Shown in pieces: positions 1 through 8,589 of a stretch of DNA of 64,000 nt. The stretch's first letter is position 1. Each line of letters starts with the position of its first letter. This DNA comes from Myxococcales bacterium (lineage in GTDB: Bacteria; Myxococcota; UBA796; SXON01), in NCBI GenBank assembly GCA_009692585.1, contig SHYX01000002.1:62001-126000 (forward strand), read 5' to 3'. A model generated the notes under the pieces. The model worked only from the letters and a program-made list of their open reading frames with translations, was not told where the DNA came from and ran no database searches. The position numbers and the translations under genes were made by a program.

Positions 1-3000
1 TCGGATGCGGAAGAAGTGCGCCAGTTCCGTGAGACCGCCGAACGCTACGGGCAGCGCATGCGGGAGTTTCACGGCGATGTGAAACAGCTGGTGGACTTGG
101 CGGAGCAGGAAGAGCGCGAGCGTATCGAGCAAGGCTTCGGAGCGGCGATCAGCCGCAACCAGGACGACGGCAACACGCTCCGTCGCGTCGCGGTGGCCAA
201 GATCGAGTCCTTCCTCCAGAAATATCCGGACAGCAAACATGTGCCGGACATGAAATTTCGGCTGGCAGACCTCTACTACGACGAATCCGAGCTGGACTTC
301 ATTGCTCGGAACGACGAGTACGCGGTGCTGGTCGAGAGTGGAACCGGCAACCCCGATCTGGTCCCAAAGAAGGACTATCGTAGGTCAATCGGGCTGTATC
401 GGGACATCCTGGCCAACTCGCCCGCCTTCGCCTTTCGCGCCGACGTGCTCTACATGTTGGGGTGGTGTCTCGGCTCGGCAAACGCCGAACAGTACGACGA
501 GACCGCCGCCCGGGACGCCTACCAGGCCATCGTCACGCAACACCCGCGTTCGGCGTTCACCAACGACGCGAACATGAGGCTTGGCGAATACTACTTCGAA
601 CTGCCCGCGCCCCGGCCGGACACGCTCGCAAACGTGCGTATCGCGGTGACCTACTATGACGCGGTGATGGCGGAGGGCCCGCAGGGCCGCAACTACGATC
701 GAGCGATCTACAAGCTGGGCTGGTCGCATTTCAAGCTGGAGGACTTCCAGCGGTCGCTGGCGTACCTGGTGCAGCTGCTCGACTACTCCGATGCGCTGTA
801 CGACCGCGCCGGAAAGCTCGCCGACACGCGCAAAGAAGCGGTGGAGTACTTGGCGATCTCCTACGCCGACATGGCGGACCGGCAGGGAAAGAGGCCGATC
901 GACGTTGCCCGCGCCCACCTGTCCAAGGTCGGAGACAAACGTTGGCAGCACGACGTTGTCGAGCGGATGGCGTTGATCCTGGAAAAACAGACCAAGTGGG
1001 ACGAAGCGGTCGACACCTACCGCTTCCTGCAGTCCAGGTGGCCCACGCATCCCCAGAACCCCATCTACCAACAGACGGTGGCGGCCATCTACGGCGCGAA
1101 GATGCCGGTGCGCAACGAGGCCGCCGCCGCGGTGGCGCTGACCGAGTTGGGGACCAACTACAACGACCAGAGCGCGTGGTACGCCGCCAATAAGAACAAC
1201 CCCGACGCCATCGCGGCCGCCCGGATATTCATCGAACGGTCGCTGGCCACGGTCGCGATCGAAAAGCTGTTGCGCGCCCAGGAGACGCAGAACCCGGCCG
1301 ACTACCGGGACGCCGCCGACACCTTCCAGAGCTTCTTGCAGAAGTTCCCGTTCACGCCGGACTACGACGAGTATGAGTGGTACCAGGCGCTGTCGTTGTA
1401 TGAAGGAAAGCTGTTCCCGAGCGCGGCGAGGGCCTACGGCCAGATCCTCAAGAACCCGCGTAGCAAGTATAAGGACGGGGCCCGCTTCCAGCTGATGAAG
1501 TCACGAGAAGAGCTTGTGCTCTCGAAGTACGGAAAGCTCGAGGACGTCCCTCAGGGTGCGTTGATCGCCAACACCCTTCAGACCAAGGCCGGCAAGCAGA
1601 TCATCCAGTATATGGTCTCCGACGAGCAGAAGGCGTTTGTGGTCGCCGCCGACGATCTGGCGGATCGGGAGTTCACGGATATGGACTGGATTTCGGTTCT
1701 GGAAAAGTCCAGGCCGGCCTTGTCTTATCTCGCAGGGGTCGTCTCGTTCAATCACGGCTACTATGACGATGCGCGAAAGCGGCTGTGGGGGGTGGTCAAC
1801 CGGTATCCGGGCTCCCCGGAAGCGGCCTTCGCCTCCAAGCTCGTCTTGCAGAGCTACGTCAACGAAGGCGATCTGGAGACGGTCAAGGCCGTGGCGCTCA
1901 AGTTCGGCGACCTGGAGATCGCGGGACAGGCCGGTCTGGAGCTGTGCTTGCAGTTCGGCAAGGCCGACAAGCACCTGGAGTCGGCCGCCTGCTATGGGCA
2001 ATACATCATCGACTTTCCCAAGTCCGAGTATCTCAACGTCGCGTTGTACAACCAGGCCAACCAGCTCGACCTCGGCGGGCAGACTGCGCCCGCCAACGTG
2101 CTCTTCGAAAAGTACATCAACGATTACCCGGACGACGAACGCTCCAAGTCGCTCTACTTCCGGATCGCTGCGGGCTACAGTTCCATCCTCGAACTGGACA
2201 AGGCCATCCGCTACTTCGAGACCCTCGTCAAGAAGGCGCCGGAGCACGCCGATGCGGCTTCGGCCCTGTACAACGCCGCGTTCCTCCGCACCGGCATCGG
2301 CGATCACGTCGGCGCGGCCCGCGCGTACGAGCGCTATGCCAACCTGCCGAATGTGCCTGACGCTGAAGTCATCTACTGGAAGGCCGGAGAGCAATGGGAG
2401 CTGGTGGGCCCGCGGGAGGCTGTGGAATTCTACGACAATTACCTTCGCACCTTCTCTGCGGACGAGCCCAGCCATGCGATCATCGCGCAGCACAAGCTGT
2501 CCGTGCTGTACCTGGCGCGGGGCGACAAGCGAAAGGCGGCGCAAAAACTGTCTGATCTTGATGTCACCTTCCGCGACAACGTCGCGCGCGGGGTGAGTAG
2601 CGACGCCCGCGAGCTCGCCGCGAAGCCGCCCACGCAGAAGCTCCTCGCCGACCTCGAGTCGTACAAGGTCATCAAGTGGAGCCGCGATGAGAAGAGCAAC
2701 GCCGAGCTGCTCCTGGTGACCAAGCGCGAGGACCTCAAGGTGCTCGTCGACGGGGCATTGTCCTTGATCCAGACCTACCAGGACTACGACGCGTCGGTGG
2801 CGGCGCTCTACGTGCAAGGCGCGGGCTACTTCGCCTACGCGGACTTCGTCTACGGCTTCCCGCTTCCGGCGGGCCTGACCGAGGCCGAGAAGGGCATCTT
2901 CCAGACCGAACTCGACGTCCGCTTCACCCCGATCCGCGTCGCCTCGGAGGACACCGCCAAGACCCGCCTTCAAGGCGCGTTGGAAAAGGCACGGCAGGAT

Positions 3001-3159
3001 CAGCGGTGGAGCGAATGGAACGGAAAGGTGATGGAGTTGCTCCACGACCGGTACCCCATCGAGTATCCCTCCGAGCGGCAGGAGAGTCGTGGGGCCGTGG
3101 ACTTCACCTCGATTCCCTTCGAGGCGCCCGAGTCCGCCCGAACCGGAGGTGCCCAGTGA
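1..3159 (+). CDS. TPR-repeat protein of a gliding-motility-like cluster (5' end outside window)
   Basis: The frame is open from base 1, so the gene starts upstream; the first visible in-frame start codon is a GTG at 16. The visible 1,052 residues are almost wholly helical, with TPR-like units clearest at about residues 60-95, 120-160 and 695-780 (counted from 16), many joined by YPDS/YPDD-type loops. No membrane segment or catalytic motif is visible. Its stop overlaps the next gene's GTG in a GTGA, so the two are translationally coupled. In Myxococcus large TPR proteins (for example GltD/AgmU) accompany GltE-type lipoproteins and TolQR-like motors. By that context it is probably an envelope scaffold. 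The assignment rests on context and repeat type, not on a diagnostic motif. Confidence 0.75.
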   Translation, partial: SDAEEVRQFRETAERYGQRMREFHGDVKQLVDLAEQEERERIEQGFGAAISRNQDDGNTLRRVAVAKIESFLQKYPDSKHVPDMKFRLADLYYDESELDFIARNDEYAVLVESGTGNPDLVPKKDYRRSIGLYRDILANSPAFAFRADVLYMLGWCLGSANAEQYDETAARDAYQAIVTQHPRSAFTNDANMRLGEYYFELPAPRPDTLANVRIAVTYYDAVMAEGPQGRNYDRAIYKLGWSHFKLEDFQRSLAYLVQLLDYSDALYDRAGKLADTRKEAVEYLAISYADMADRQGKRPIDVARAHLSKVGDKRWQHDVVERMALILEKQTKWDEAVDTYRFLQSRWPTHPQNPIYQQTVAAIYGAKMPVRNEAAAAVALTELGTNYNDQSAWYAANKNNPDAIAAARIFIERSLATVAIEKLLRAQETQNPADYRDAADTFQSFLQKFPFTPDYDEYEWYQALSLYEGKLFPSAARAYGQILKNPRSKYKDGARFQLMKSREELVLSKYGKLEDVPQGALIANTLQTKAGKQIIQYMVSDEQKAFVVAADDLADREFTDMDWISVLEKSRPALSYLAGVVSFNHGYYDDARKRLWGVVNRYPGSPEAAFASKLVLQSYVNEGDLETVKAVALKFGDLEIAGQAGLELCLQFGKADKHLESAACYGQYIIDFPKSEYLNVALYNQANQLDLGGQTAPANVLFEKYINDYPDDERSKSLYFRIAAGYSSILELDKAIRYFETLVKKAPEHADAASALYNAAFLRTGIGDHVGAARAYERYANLPNVPDAEVIYWKAGEQWELVGPREAVEFYDNYLRTFSADEPSHAIIAQHKLSVLYLARGDKRKAAQKLSDLDVTFRDNVARGVSSDARELAAKPPTQKLLADLESYKVIKWSRDEKSNAELLLVTKREDLKVLVDGALSLIQTYQDYDASVAALYVQGAGYFAYADFVYGFPLPAGLTEAEKGIFQTELDVRFTPIRVASEDTAKTRLQGALEKARQDQRWSEWNGKVMELLHDRYPIEYPSERQESRGAVDFTSIPFEAPESARTGGAQ

Positions 3160-4649
3160 GCCTTTTGCTTCTGGCCGCCCTCGCCTGCGTGCCCAAGACC
3201 CCCGAGCCCATGGGGTTGCCCGCCGCGGCGCCGGCTCCTGCGCCCGCGCCGGCTTCTGCGCCCGCGCCGGCTCCTGCCCCGTCGCCGGTCGCGGTTCCGT
3301 CGGTCGACGTCCCCTCGGTCTGGGATCCGGCGGCGACCGCCTCCGCCACGCCGGACCCGGCTTCCGAAAGCGGCCCGGATCGCACGATCAGCGACGCGGC
3401 GGCGCTGCTCACGACCAAGGACGCGGGGCGTGCACGGGCGGCCCTGGACATGCTCAAGCCGTTGACGCGGCAGTACCCCGATCGGGTCGAGATTCCCTAC
3501 AACATCGGCGTGGCCCACCACATCCTTGGTGACGACACCGAGGCGCGTCGGGCGTGGCTTCGCGCGACGGAAGTCGAGCCGGGTTTCGCGAAGCCGTGGC
3601 TGAACCTGGGCGCGTTGTCCGCCCGCCGGGGCCAGATGGAGGCGGCGTTGTCCAGCTTCCAGGCCGGCATCCGGCAGGCGCACAAGGACGTCAGCCTCCG
3701 CGTGGCGGCGATCGATGCGCACCGCGCGCTCAAGCGCTACAAGGACGCGGAAGCCGAGGCGAAAGCCGCGCTGCTGATCGACAGCCGTGCGATTGAGATC
3801 TACAACGCGCTCACCGCCGTGTACCTGGAATCCAACCAACTCGACCTGGCGCGATTCATGTCGCTCAAGGCCGAGGAGGTGGTGGCAGGCGCGGAGCGGA
3901 ATGCGGAACTTCAGGCCAACCTGGGTCAGATACACCTTCGCGGCGGCTACCCGGGCTCGGCGATTCTGGCGTTCCAGAAGGCGTTGGAGCTCGACCCGGA
4001 CCAGGTGAGTGCCATAGCCTTCTTGAGCGGCTACTACCTGGATAATCGAAACTACCGCGACGCAATACCGCTCCTGGAGCGGATGATGGGCCTGTTCCCG
4101 GAACGCGCAGGACCGCGCATCAACGTCGCGATCGCGTATCGCGGCGAGAAACGCTACGAAGACGCGATACGCATGTACACCGATGCGCTGCGCCTGGAGC
4201 CGTCGAATCCCGAACCTCATCGCAATCTGGCGGTGCTCTACGGCGACTACATGAAGTCCTGGGACACCGCGATCGAGGAGATCGAGGCGTATCGACGTGC
4301 CGGCGGCGGGCCAGCCACCGAGTTGGACCTGTGGATCGCCCAGCTCATCAAGGACAAAGAAAAGGCGCTCAAGCGTCAGCGGAAGGACGAGGAGCTGCGC
4401 AAGCGTCGCGAGGCGGAAGAAGCGGCGACGCAGGCACCGCCCCCGGTGCCGGAACCCGCCCCCGAGCCCACGCCGGCCCCGGTGCCGGAACCCGCCCCCG
4501 AGCCCACGCCGGCCCCGGTGCCGGAACCCGCCCCCGAGCCCACGGCGGCCCCGACGCCTGAGCCCATGCCCTGGGGCGCACCAACTGAACCGGTTCCGGA
4601 AGCCCCGCCCCCCGCGGCGGGTTCCGAGCCATCACCGTGGGGAGGTTGA
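3156..4649 (+). CDS. TPR-repeat lipoprotein, GltE/AglT-like
   Basis: The start is placed at GTG 3156 because it yields a lipoprotein signal, MSLLLLAALAC, with Cys11 as the likely lipidation site; a longer reading from 3006 would lie inside the previous gene. After the Cys comes an Ala/Pro-rich linker, then TPR units from about residue 100 to 390 (for example YNIGVAHHILGDDTEARRAW), a charged helical stretch rich in Lys, Arg and Glu, and a C-terminal Pro/Glu repeat. This is the layout of the Myxococcus gliding lipoprotein GltE (AglT), an outer-membrane-attached part of the trans-envelope Glt complex. TolQ/TolR-like and GltG-like genes follow at once. The lipoprotein and TPR calls are firm; the GltE equivalence is inferred. 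Confidence 0.8.
   Translation: MSLLLLAALACVPKTPEPMGLPAAAPAPAPAPASAPAPAPAPSPVAVPSVDVPSVWDPAATASATPDPASESGPDRTISDAAALLTTKDAGRARAALDMLKPLTRQYPDRVEIPYNIGVAHHILGDDTEARRAWLRATEVEPGFAKPWLNLGALSARRGQMEAALSSFQAGIRQAHKDVSLRVAAIDAHRALKRYKDAEAEAKAALLIDSRAIEIYNALTAVYLESNQLDLARFMSLKAEEVVAGAERNAELQANLGQIHLRGGYPGSAILAFQKALELDPDQVSAIAFLSGYYLDNRNYRDAIPLLERMMGLFPERAGPRINVAIAYRGEKRYEDAIRMYTDALRLEPSNPEPHRNLAVLYGDYMKSWDTAIEEIEAYRRAGGGPATELDLWIAQLIKDKEKALKRQRKDEELRKRREAEEAATQAPPPVPEPAPEPTPAPVPEPAPEPTPAPVPEPAPEPTAAPTPEPMPWGAPTEPVPEAPPPAAGSEPSPWGG
3228..3280 (+). repeat. 18-bp tandem repeat in the lipoprotein linker
   Basis: Three near-identical 18-bp units begin at 3228, 3246 and 3264 and encode an Ala/Pro-rich linker just after the lipidated Cys. 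They are in frame, so copy-number change would alter linker length without a frameshift. Confidence 0.8.
4441..4548 (+). repeat. 36-bp tandem repeat, three copies, encoding a Pro/Glu tail
   Basis: Units start at 4441, 4477 and 4513 and are identical except for a few changes at the end of the third. Each encodes twelve residues of the type PVPEPAPEPTPA. In-frame repeats of this kind form extended, probably wall-spanning, Pro-rich segments and are prone to copy-number change by slippage. Confidence 0.9.
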
Positions 4650-4651
4650 CC

Positions 4652-4849
4652 GTGATTCTCACCTTTCTGTTCCTCGTTCAGACCGCGTTCGCCGGCACCA
4701 AGGGCTCTGATGTCCTGGTCGTGACGATCCAACGACCGGAGGTCGCGATCATCATGAACAAGCAGCATCTGACCCCCAAATACGACCTGGAATTGCAGCA
4801 GAGCTTCCTGCCCAAGGTGGTCGCCAGCGTCAAGGAAAAGCCCTTCTAG
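4652..4849 (+). CDS. tiny secreted protein of unknown function
   Basis: The product is about 65 residues. Start GTG 4652 is preceded by a good GGGGAGG at 4639-4645; GTG 4637, overlapping the previous gene, is an alternative that adds an Arg and gives a more usual signal peptide (MGRLTVILTFLFLVQTAFA). Cleavage after AFA would leave a mature chain of about 51 residues (GTKGSDVLVV...) without cysteines. It lies 2 bases after the GltE-like gene and 7 before a TolQ-like gene, so it is very likely cotranscribed with the motor. No family was recognised. The signal peptide, ribosome site and position support a real gene. Confidence 0.65.
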   Translation: MILTFLFLVQTAFAGTKGSDVLVVTIQRPEVAIIMNKQHLTPKYDLELQQSFLPKVVASVKEKPF

Positions 4850-4856
4850 GCATCGG

Positions 4857-5531
4857 ATGAGCTTCTTCCTTGATGGATTCGAAAAGGGCGGCATCTTCAT
4901 GTGGCCCATCCTGCTGTGTGCGCTGTCGGCGCTCACGATCAGCGCCGAGCGCTTCCTGTACATCGTGTTTCGGGCGGGCGTTCACGGCCCGAATTTCATG
5001 GGCCAGGTCCAACGACATCTGCTCGATGCGGACAGCGACGCGGCGATGCGCCTCTGCAACGCGGAGCCGGCAGCGGCGCTCCCCAGGCTGGTGAAGGCGG
5101 CGCTTCTGCGCGCCGATCGCCCTGACGCGGAGGTGCGCGACGCGATCGAAGAGGCGACGCTGGAAGTGACTCCACAGGTGAATCGCTGGCTGCCGTTCTT
5201 GCCGATGATCGCCAACGTCTCGACGCTGATCGGCCTTCTGGGTACGATCCACGGACTGATCATGGCCTTCGAGGGCGTGGGTCAGGCCGATGCGGTGGCG
5301 CGGTCCGAGATGCTCTCGACCGGCATCGCGGTGGCGATGTACGCCACCTTCTTCGGATTGCTGGTCTCGATTCCGACGCTTGTGGTCCACGCGGTGCTCG
5401 CGGCGCGAGCCAACGCCATCCTGGACGAGCTCGACCACTACGGCTTGCGGATGTTGAACCTGCTCAACGCGCTTCGCGTGGCCGATGAGCCGCCGGGTGG
5501 CGCACCGGTCCTGCCGTTTGCGGGGCGTTAG
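4857..5531 (+). CDS. MotA/TolQ/ExbB-type proton-channel protein (first triad)
   Basis: The 224-residue inner-membrane protein has the three TolQ-type membrane segments: about residues 13-32, 118-142 (MIANVSTLIGLLGTIHGLI) and 158-185, with a cytoplasmic domain between the first two. The TLIGLLGTIHGL stretch is the family hallmark around the ion path. TolQ/ExbB proteins form pentameric rings around TolR/ExbD dimers and turn proton flow into motion. In Myxococcus the homologue AglR powers gliding with AglQ and AglS. Two TolR-like genes follow directly, completing a triad. The family call is certain. The gliding role is inferred from the flanking GltE- and GltG-like genes. Confidence 0.9.
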   Translation: MSFFLDGFEKGGIFMWPILLCALSALTISAERFLYIVFRAGVHGPNFMGQVQRHLLDADSDAAMRLCNAEPAAALPRLVKAALLRADRPDAEVRDAIEEATLEVTPQVNRWLPFLPMIANVSTLIGLLGTIHGLIMAFEGVGQADAVARSEMLSTGIAVAMYATFFGLLVSIPTLVVHAVLAARANAILDELDHYGLRMLNLLNALRVADEPPGGAPVLPFAGR

Positions 5532-5536
5532 CCGAC

Positions 5537-6049
5537 GTGCGTCGTCGCGAGCGAAATCCGGTCGGCGCCAACATCGACCTGACGCCGGTGCTGTCCACGA
5601 TCGTCCACCTCATCCCGATCGTCCTGATCGCGGTCCGCTTTGTGACCATGGTGCAACAGCCGGTCGATGCCCGCCCGCTCCACGCTGCGGAGGCCCCGAG
5701 CCGCGAGATTCTGGACGTCCAGGAGCGTGATCGTGTGGTGATCCGGGTGTTGGCGTCCGGCTTTCGTGTCGTCGGCGCCGGCGCGTCGGAGACCCTGCTG
5801 CCCTGTCGCGCACCGTGCGCGCCCGCCGACTACGATTATCTCGCGCTCTCCGACGCCATGGTCAGCGCTCGGGTCCAGCATCCCGCGCAGACGAAGGTCG
5901 TGGTCGCACCCGATGCCGCGGTTCCGTATGAAACGCTCATGGGGGTCTTCGACGCGGTGACCCTACGTCGTGAGGGCGATTCGGTGCGGACGCTGTTCGC
6001 GCAGCCGGTGCTGGTCAATGGCGTCGAACAGCGCGTGGCGCCCGGATGA
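5537..6049 (+). CDS. ExbD/TolR-like protein lacking the membrane aspartate
   Basis: The 170-residue protein starts at GTG 5537, 5 bases after the TolQ-like gene. It has a basic N-terminus (MRRRERNP), one membrane helix at about residues 18-39 and a periplasmic ExbD-like domain. In ExbD/TolR the helix begins with a TPFID-type motif whose Asp carries the proton. Here the aligned stretch is TPVLS, so Ser20 stands in its place; His24 lies four residues further on. The neighbouring gene keeps the Asp. The protein may therefore be a structural partner rather than an active proton carrier. The loss is a direct reading of the sequence; its consequence is inferred. Confidence 0.85.
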   Translation: MRRRERNPVGANIDLTPVLSTIVHLIPIVLIAVRFVTMVQQPVDARPLHAAEAPSREILDVQERDRVVIRVLASGFRVVGAGASETLLPCRAPCAPADYDYLALSDAMVSARVQHPAQTKVVVAPDAAVPYETLMGVFDAVTLRREGDSVRTLFAQPVLVNGVEQRVAPG

Positions 6050-6513
6050 GCAGGAGGCGGGCTCGAGCGCGGCGCCACACCATGGACGGCACGCTGATCA
6101 TCACCTCGATGGTCGACATGTTCACGCTGGTCCTCTTGTTCCTGCTGGTTTTCTACGACCCCGACTTTCAGAGCGAAACGGCGCTCGAACTGCCCATGTC
6201 GTCGGCGGACGCGGCTCTCGAAAAAGCGCCAGCTGTCCGAGTGCTTCCGTCCGGTGTCGAAGTCGCGGGGCGGGTGGTGTTGCAACTCGACGCGGGGACG
6301 ATTCCCGGCCACACGGTGATGCGCGGCAAGGCGTTTGCCGATGTCGTCGATGCCCTGGCCCCCCTGCGGGGCTCCGAGGCGCCACCCGAGGGTCCGGCGC
6401 TCGTCGTCGAATGCGACCGCCGGGTGTCGTGGGCCGTGCTCGGTTCGGTTCTGGAAAGCGCGGCGGAAGCGGGATTTGCCCGCTACCGATTCGCGGCGCT
6501 CGCAACCGAGTGA
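6046..6513 (+). CDS. ExbD/TolR-like protein (first triad, Asp retained)
   Basis: The 155-residue protein has a very basic N-terminus (MSRRRARARR), one membrane helix at about residues 17-37 (IITSMVDMFTLVLLFLLVF) and a periplasmic domain. Asp24 in SMVD sits where ExbD/TolR proteins carry the essential proton-binding aspartate. Its ATG overlaps the previous stop as ATGA, which implies coupled translation and probably fixed stoichiometry with the Asp-less partner. It should form the ion-carrying half of a mixed TolR pair inside the TolQ ring. Confidence 0.88.
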   Translation: MSRRRARARRHTMDGTLIITSMVDMFTLVLLFLLVFYDPDFQSETALELPMSSADAALEKAPAVRVLPSGVEVAGRVVLQLDAGTIPGHTVMRGKAFADVVDALAPLRGSEAPPEGPALVVECDRRVSWAVLGSVLESAAEAGFARYRFAALATE

Positions 6514-6594
6514 GCCGGGGGGCCTTCCAATAAATTTGAACTTCCTTCACCCCCCGATGTCACACAGCGCAGTAGATTTCCCCGACAGGTGACC

Positions 6595-7917
6595 ATGTCC
6601 GCAGCAGCGCAGCCCCAAGCCGCCCCGAAGTCCCTCCCGAAGGTGCTCCGCATCGGCGTGGTGCAAGAAGGCAAGATCGCTCAGGAGCGGTTGATCAAGT
6701 CAGGCGAGGCGGTCACGGTGGGTGACGGCGCCAAGGTCACCTTCAGTTTCCAGGGCTTGGGTCTGGGGGTCTCCCACGCGCTCTTCGTGCCCTCGGCTGG
6801 GAACTACTTGCTCGTGGTCCCGGATCGGGTCGACGGGAAGATCTCTTGGAAAGACGGCATCCGCGACCTGAGCGACCTTCGCGCCCGCGGAGAGATGCGG
6901 AAGCGGGGGGAGTTCTGGGCGCTCCCGCTGACCGATTCGGTCCGAGGTAAGGTGTCTCTCGGCGACGTCACGCTGCTCTTCCAGTTCGTGAATGCTCCGC
7001 CAGAGCCGGTGCGGGCGGTCACCGCGGCCGACTTCAAGGCCACCGTGTTCAGCGATGATGACCCACTGTTCCTTGGGTTGCTCGGCGTCTTCAACCTCAT
7101 CGCCGTCCTGTTCTTCGTCGTCACCGTCCTTCATCCGCCCATCGAAGACAACGCCCTCGACCACATGGACCGGGCGTTGGACCTCGTGGTGGACAAGATT
7201 GAGCTGCCCCCGGTCGATACGCTGGTGACCGAGGACAAAGGCCCGGAAGAGGTCAAGACGGAGGAAAAGAAACCCCCGGAGGAGAAACAGGCCACGCCGG
7301 CCAAGGCGGAGCCCACGGCCGAATCGGTGACGGAGAAGTCCCTCATCCTTCAGCTGCTCGGCACCACCGGCGAAGGCAGCGACCAGATCGCCAACGACAT
7401 CATCGGCGACCAGCAGGCGATGGCTGGGAAGCTGGACGCCGCGCTTCAGGGCGTCACCGGGACCGAGCTGGCCGACGGCAACAACAGCGGCCTCAAGGGC
7501 GGCGGTGCCGGTGGTAGCGGCGACGCCGCCGTGGGCATCACGCAGGCGAACGCCGGTAAGGCGGGAGTTGGCGATGCGGCGATCGCGGTGAAGAAGCCCA
7601 AGGTCGACGTCGGCGACGGCGATGTCGACGCTGAAGAGGGCGATCCGGCGGACATCGGCCGGGTGGTGCGCGCGAGCAAGGGTCGGATCGAGACGTGCGT
7701 GCAGTCGGCCCTGCGCAAAGACCCGAAAGTCAACGGTCGGATCGGCATGGGGTGGACGATTCAGAAAGGGCGCGTCACCGAGGCGCACGCCACCAAGAAC
7801 ACCACCGGCAGTGACGAACTCGCGCGCTGTGTCAAAAAAACGGTTGAAAGCCTCCGATTTGACGAAAGTGTGATCGGCGTGGTCGATGAATGGGCGTGGG
7901 TCGTATCCGGGCAGTAG
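6595..7917 (+). CDS. GltG-like gliding-motility protein with AgmX/PglI-type C-terminal domain
   Basis: ATG 6595 is chosen over GTG 6589, giving 440 residues. The order is: an N-terminal beta-rich, FHA-like domain (about 15-145), one membrane helix (about 160-182, FLGLLGVFNLIAVLFFVVTV), an acidic Lys/Glu/Pro spacer, a Gly-rich stretch (about 295-330), and a C-terminal TonB-like domain of the AgmX/PglI type (IETCVQSALRKDPKVNGRI). This matches GltG of Myxococcus, which links the cytoplasmic motor platform through the inner membrane to the periplasmic Glt parts. It follows the TolQ-TolR-TolR genes after an 81-base gap. GltJ is the alternative, but no zinc-finger motif is visible. Confidence 0.8.
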   Translation: MSAAAQPQAAPKSLPKVLRIGVVQEGKIAQERLIKSGEAVTVGDGAKVTFSFQGLGLGVSHALFVPSAGNYLLVVPDRVDGKISWKDGIRDLSDLRARGEMRKRGEFWALPLTDSVRGKVSLGDVTLLFQFVNAPPEPVRAVTAADFKATVFSDDDPLFLGLLGVFNLIAVLFFVVTVLHPPIEDNALDHMDRALDLVVDKIELPPVDTLVTEDKGPEEVKTEEKKPPEEKQATPAKAEPTAESVTEKSLILQLLGTTGEGSDQIANDIIGDQQAMAGKLDAALQGVTGTELADGNNSGLKGGGAGGSGDAAVGITQANAGKAGVGDAAIAVKKPKVDVGDGDVDAEEGDPADIGRVVRASKGRIETCVQSALRKDPKVNGRIGMGWTIQKGRVTEAHATKNTTGSDELARCVKKTVESLRFDESVIGVVDEWAWVVSGQ

Positions 7918-7990
7918 TTGGGAAATTTGGGCCGCTCGGGCAGAAGTACGGTAAGGTGGTGATGTACCGGCGCACGCCAGGAGCTCCGAC

Positions 7991-8503
7991 ATGACTCTGC
8001 TCCCCCTGCTTCTCATCCTCGCGAGCCCACCCGCTCGGGCCGACTCGCCAGGAATAACCACGACGGTTGAGCAGGCCGCCACTGCGACGCCGAAGGAGAT
8101 GGCCCTGGGCGCCGCCGAGATGGTCAAGGACATCAACGCCGCCGTAGCGACGGTAGCCGAGCTGCTCAAGGCCGCGGAGAACGAGAAGAAGAGGAACGAA
8201 GTGCTCGTGAAGTGCCTCAGCGGGAAGTTGCCCCCGCTGGAGACGATCAAGGAGATCGCGGGAGAAAAGGACCGGGAGTTGAAGATCGCCCTGGCTTCTT
8301 CCACCCACCCCGACCGGACCTACCGGGAGCTGGTGGTGTTGCACGGTCGTGCAAAGGACCTGCTGGTTGCCGCACAGCAGTGCGCCAAGAGCGCAGCCGG
8401 GGACCCTGGGAAAACGGTCTGGACGGTTACCGGTGGCACCGGCGGCCTGTTGGACGGCGAAGAACGGGAGGTCGAGATCATTGACTGGGGCACCCCCGCC
8501 TGA
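7991..8503 (+). CDS. secreted helical protein of unknown function
   Basis: The 170-residue product has a clear Sec signal peptide (MTLLPLLLILASPPARA, cleavage before DS) and a mainly helical, Lys/Glu/Ala-rich mature part with two cysteines. No domain was recognised. It lies between the GltG-like gene and the OPX/barrel pair, all on the + strand, so it may belong to either. A weak -10-like TAAGGT lies at 7952-7957. A periplasmic location is inferred from the signal peptide. Confidence 0.7.
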   Translation: MTLLPLLLILASPPARADSPGITTTVEQAATATPKEMALGAAEMVKDINAAVATVAELLKAAENEKKRNEVLVKCLSGKLPPLETIKEIAGEKDRELKIALASSTHPDRTYRELVVLHGRAKDLLVAAQQCAKSAAGDPGKTVWTVTGGTGGLLDGEEREVEIIDWGTPA

Positions 8504-8589
8504 CGTGCTCGGCGGCGGTGTCAGAATGGTCGGCAATCTCCACCGGGTGGGTTAGCAACTCGCCACCGAAGCAGGTCAGGACGGGACAG

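Noticed and set aside
1501..3045. A 514-codon minus-strand frame opposite the TPR protein
   Set aside because: The translation is Arg/Leu/Val-rich with no recognisable motif; such antisense frames are common in GC-rich genes because codon third positions are G or C.
4441..4548. Three 36-bp direct repeats as a possible CRISPR remnant
   Set aside because: They are contiguous, without spacers, and in frame within a Pro/Glu protein tail.
6514..6594. G6/C6 inverted repeat as a terminator before the GltG-like gene
   Set aside because: The loop would be about 27 bases and no T-run follows; it could as well be chance in GC-rich DNA.
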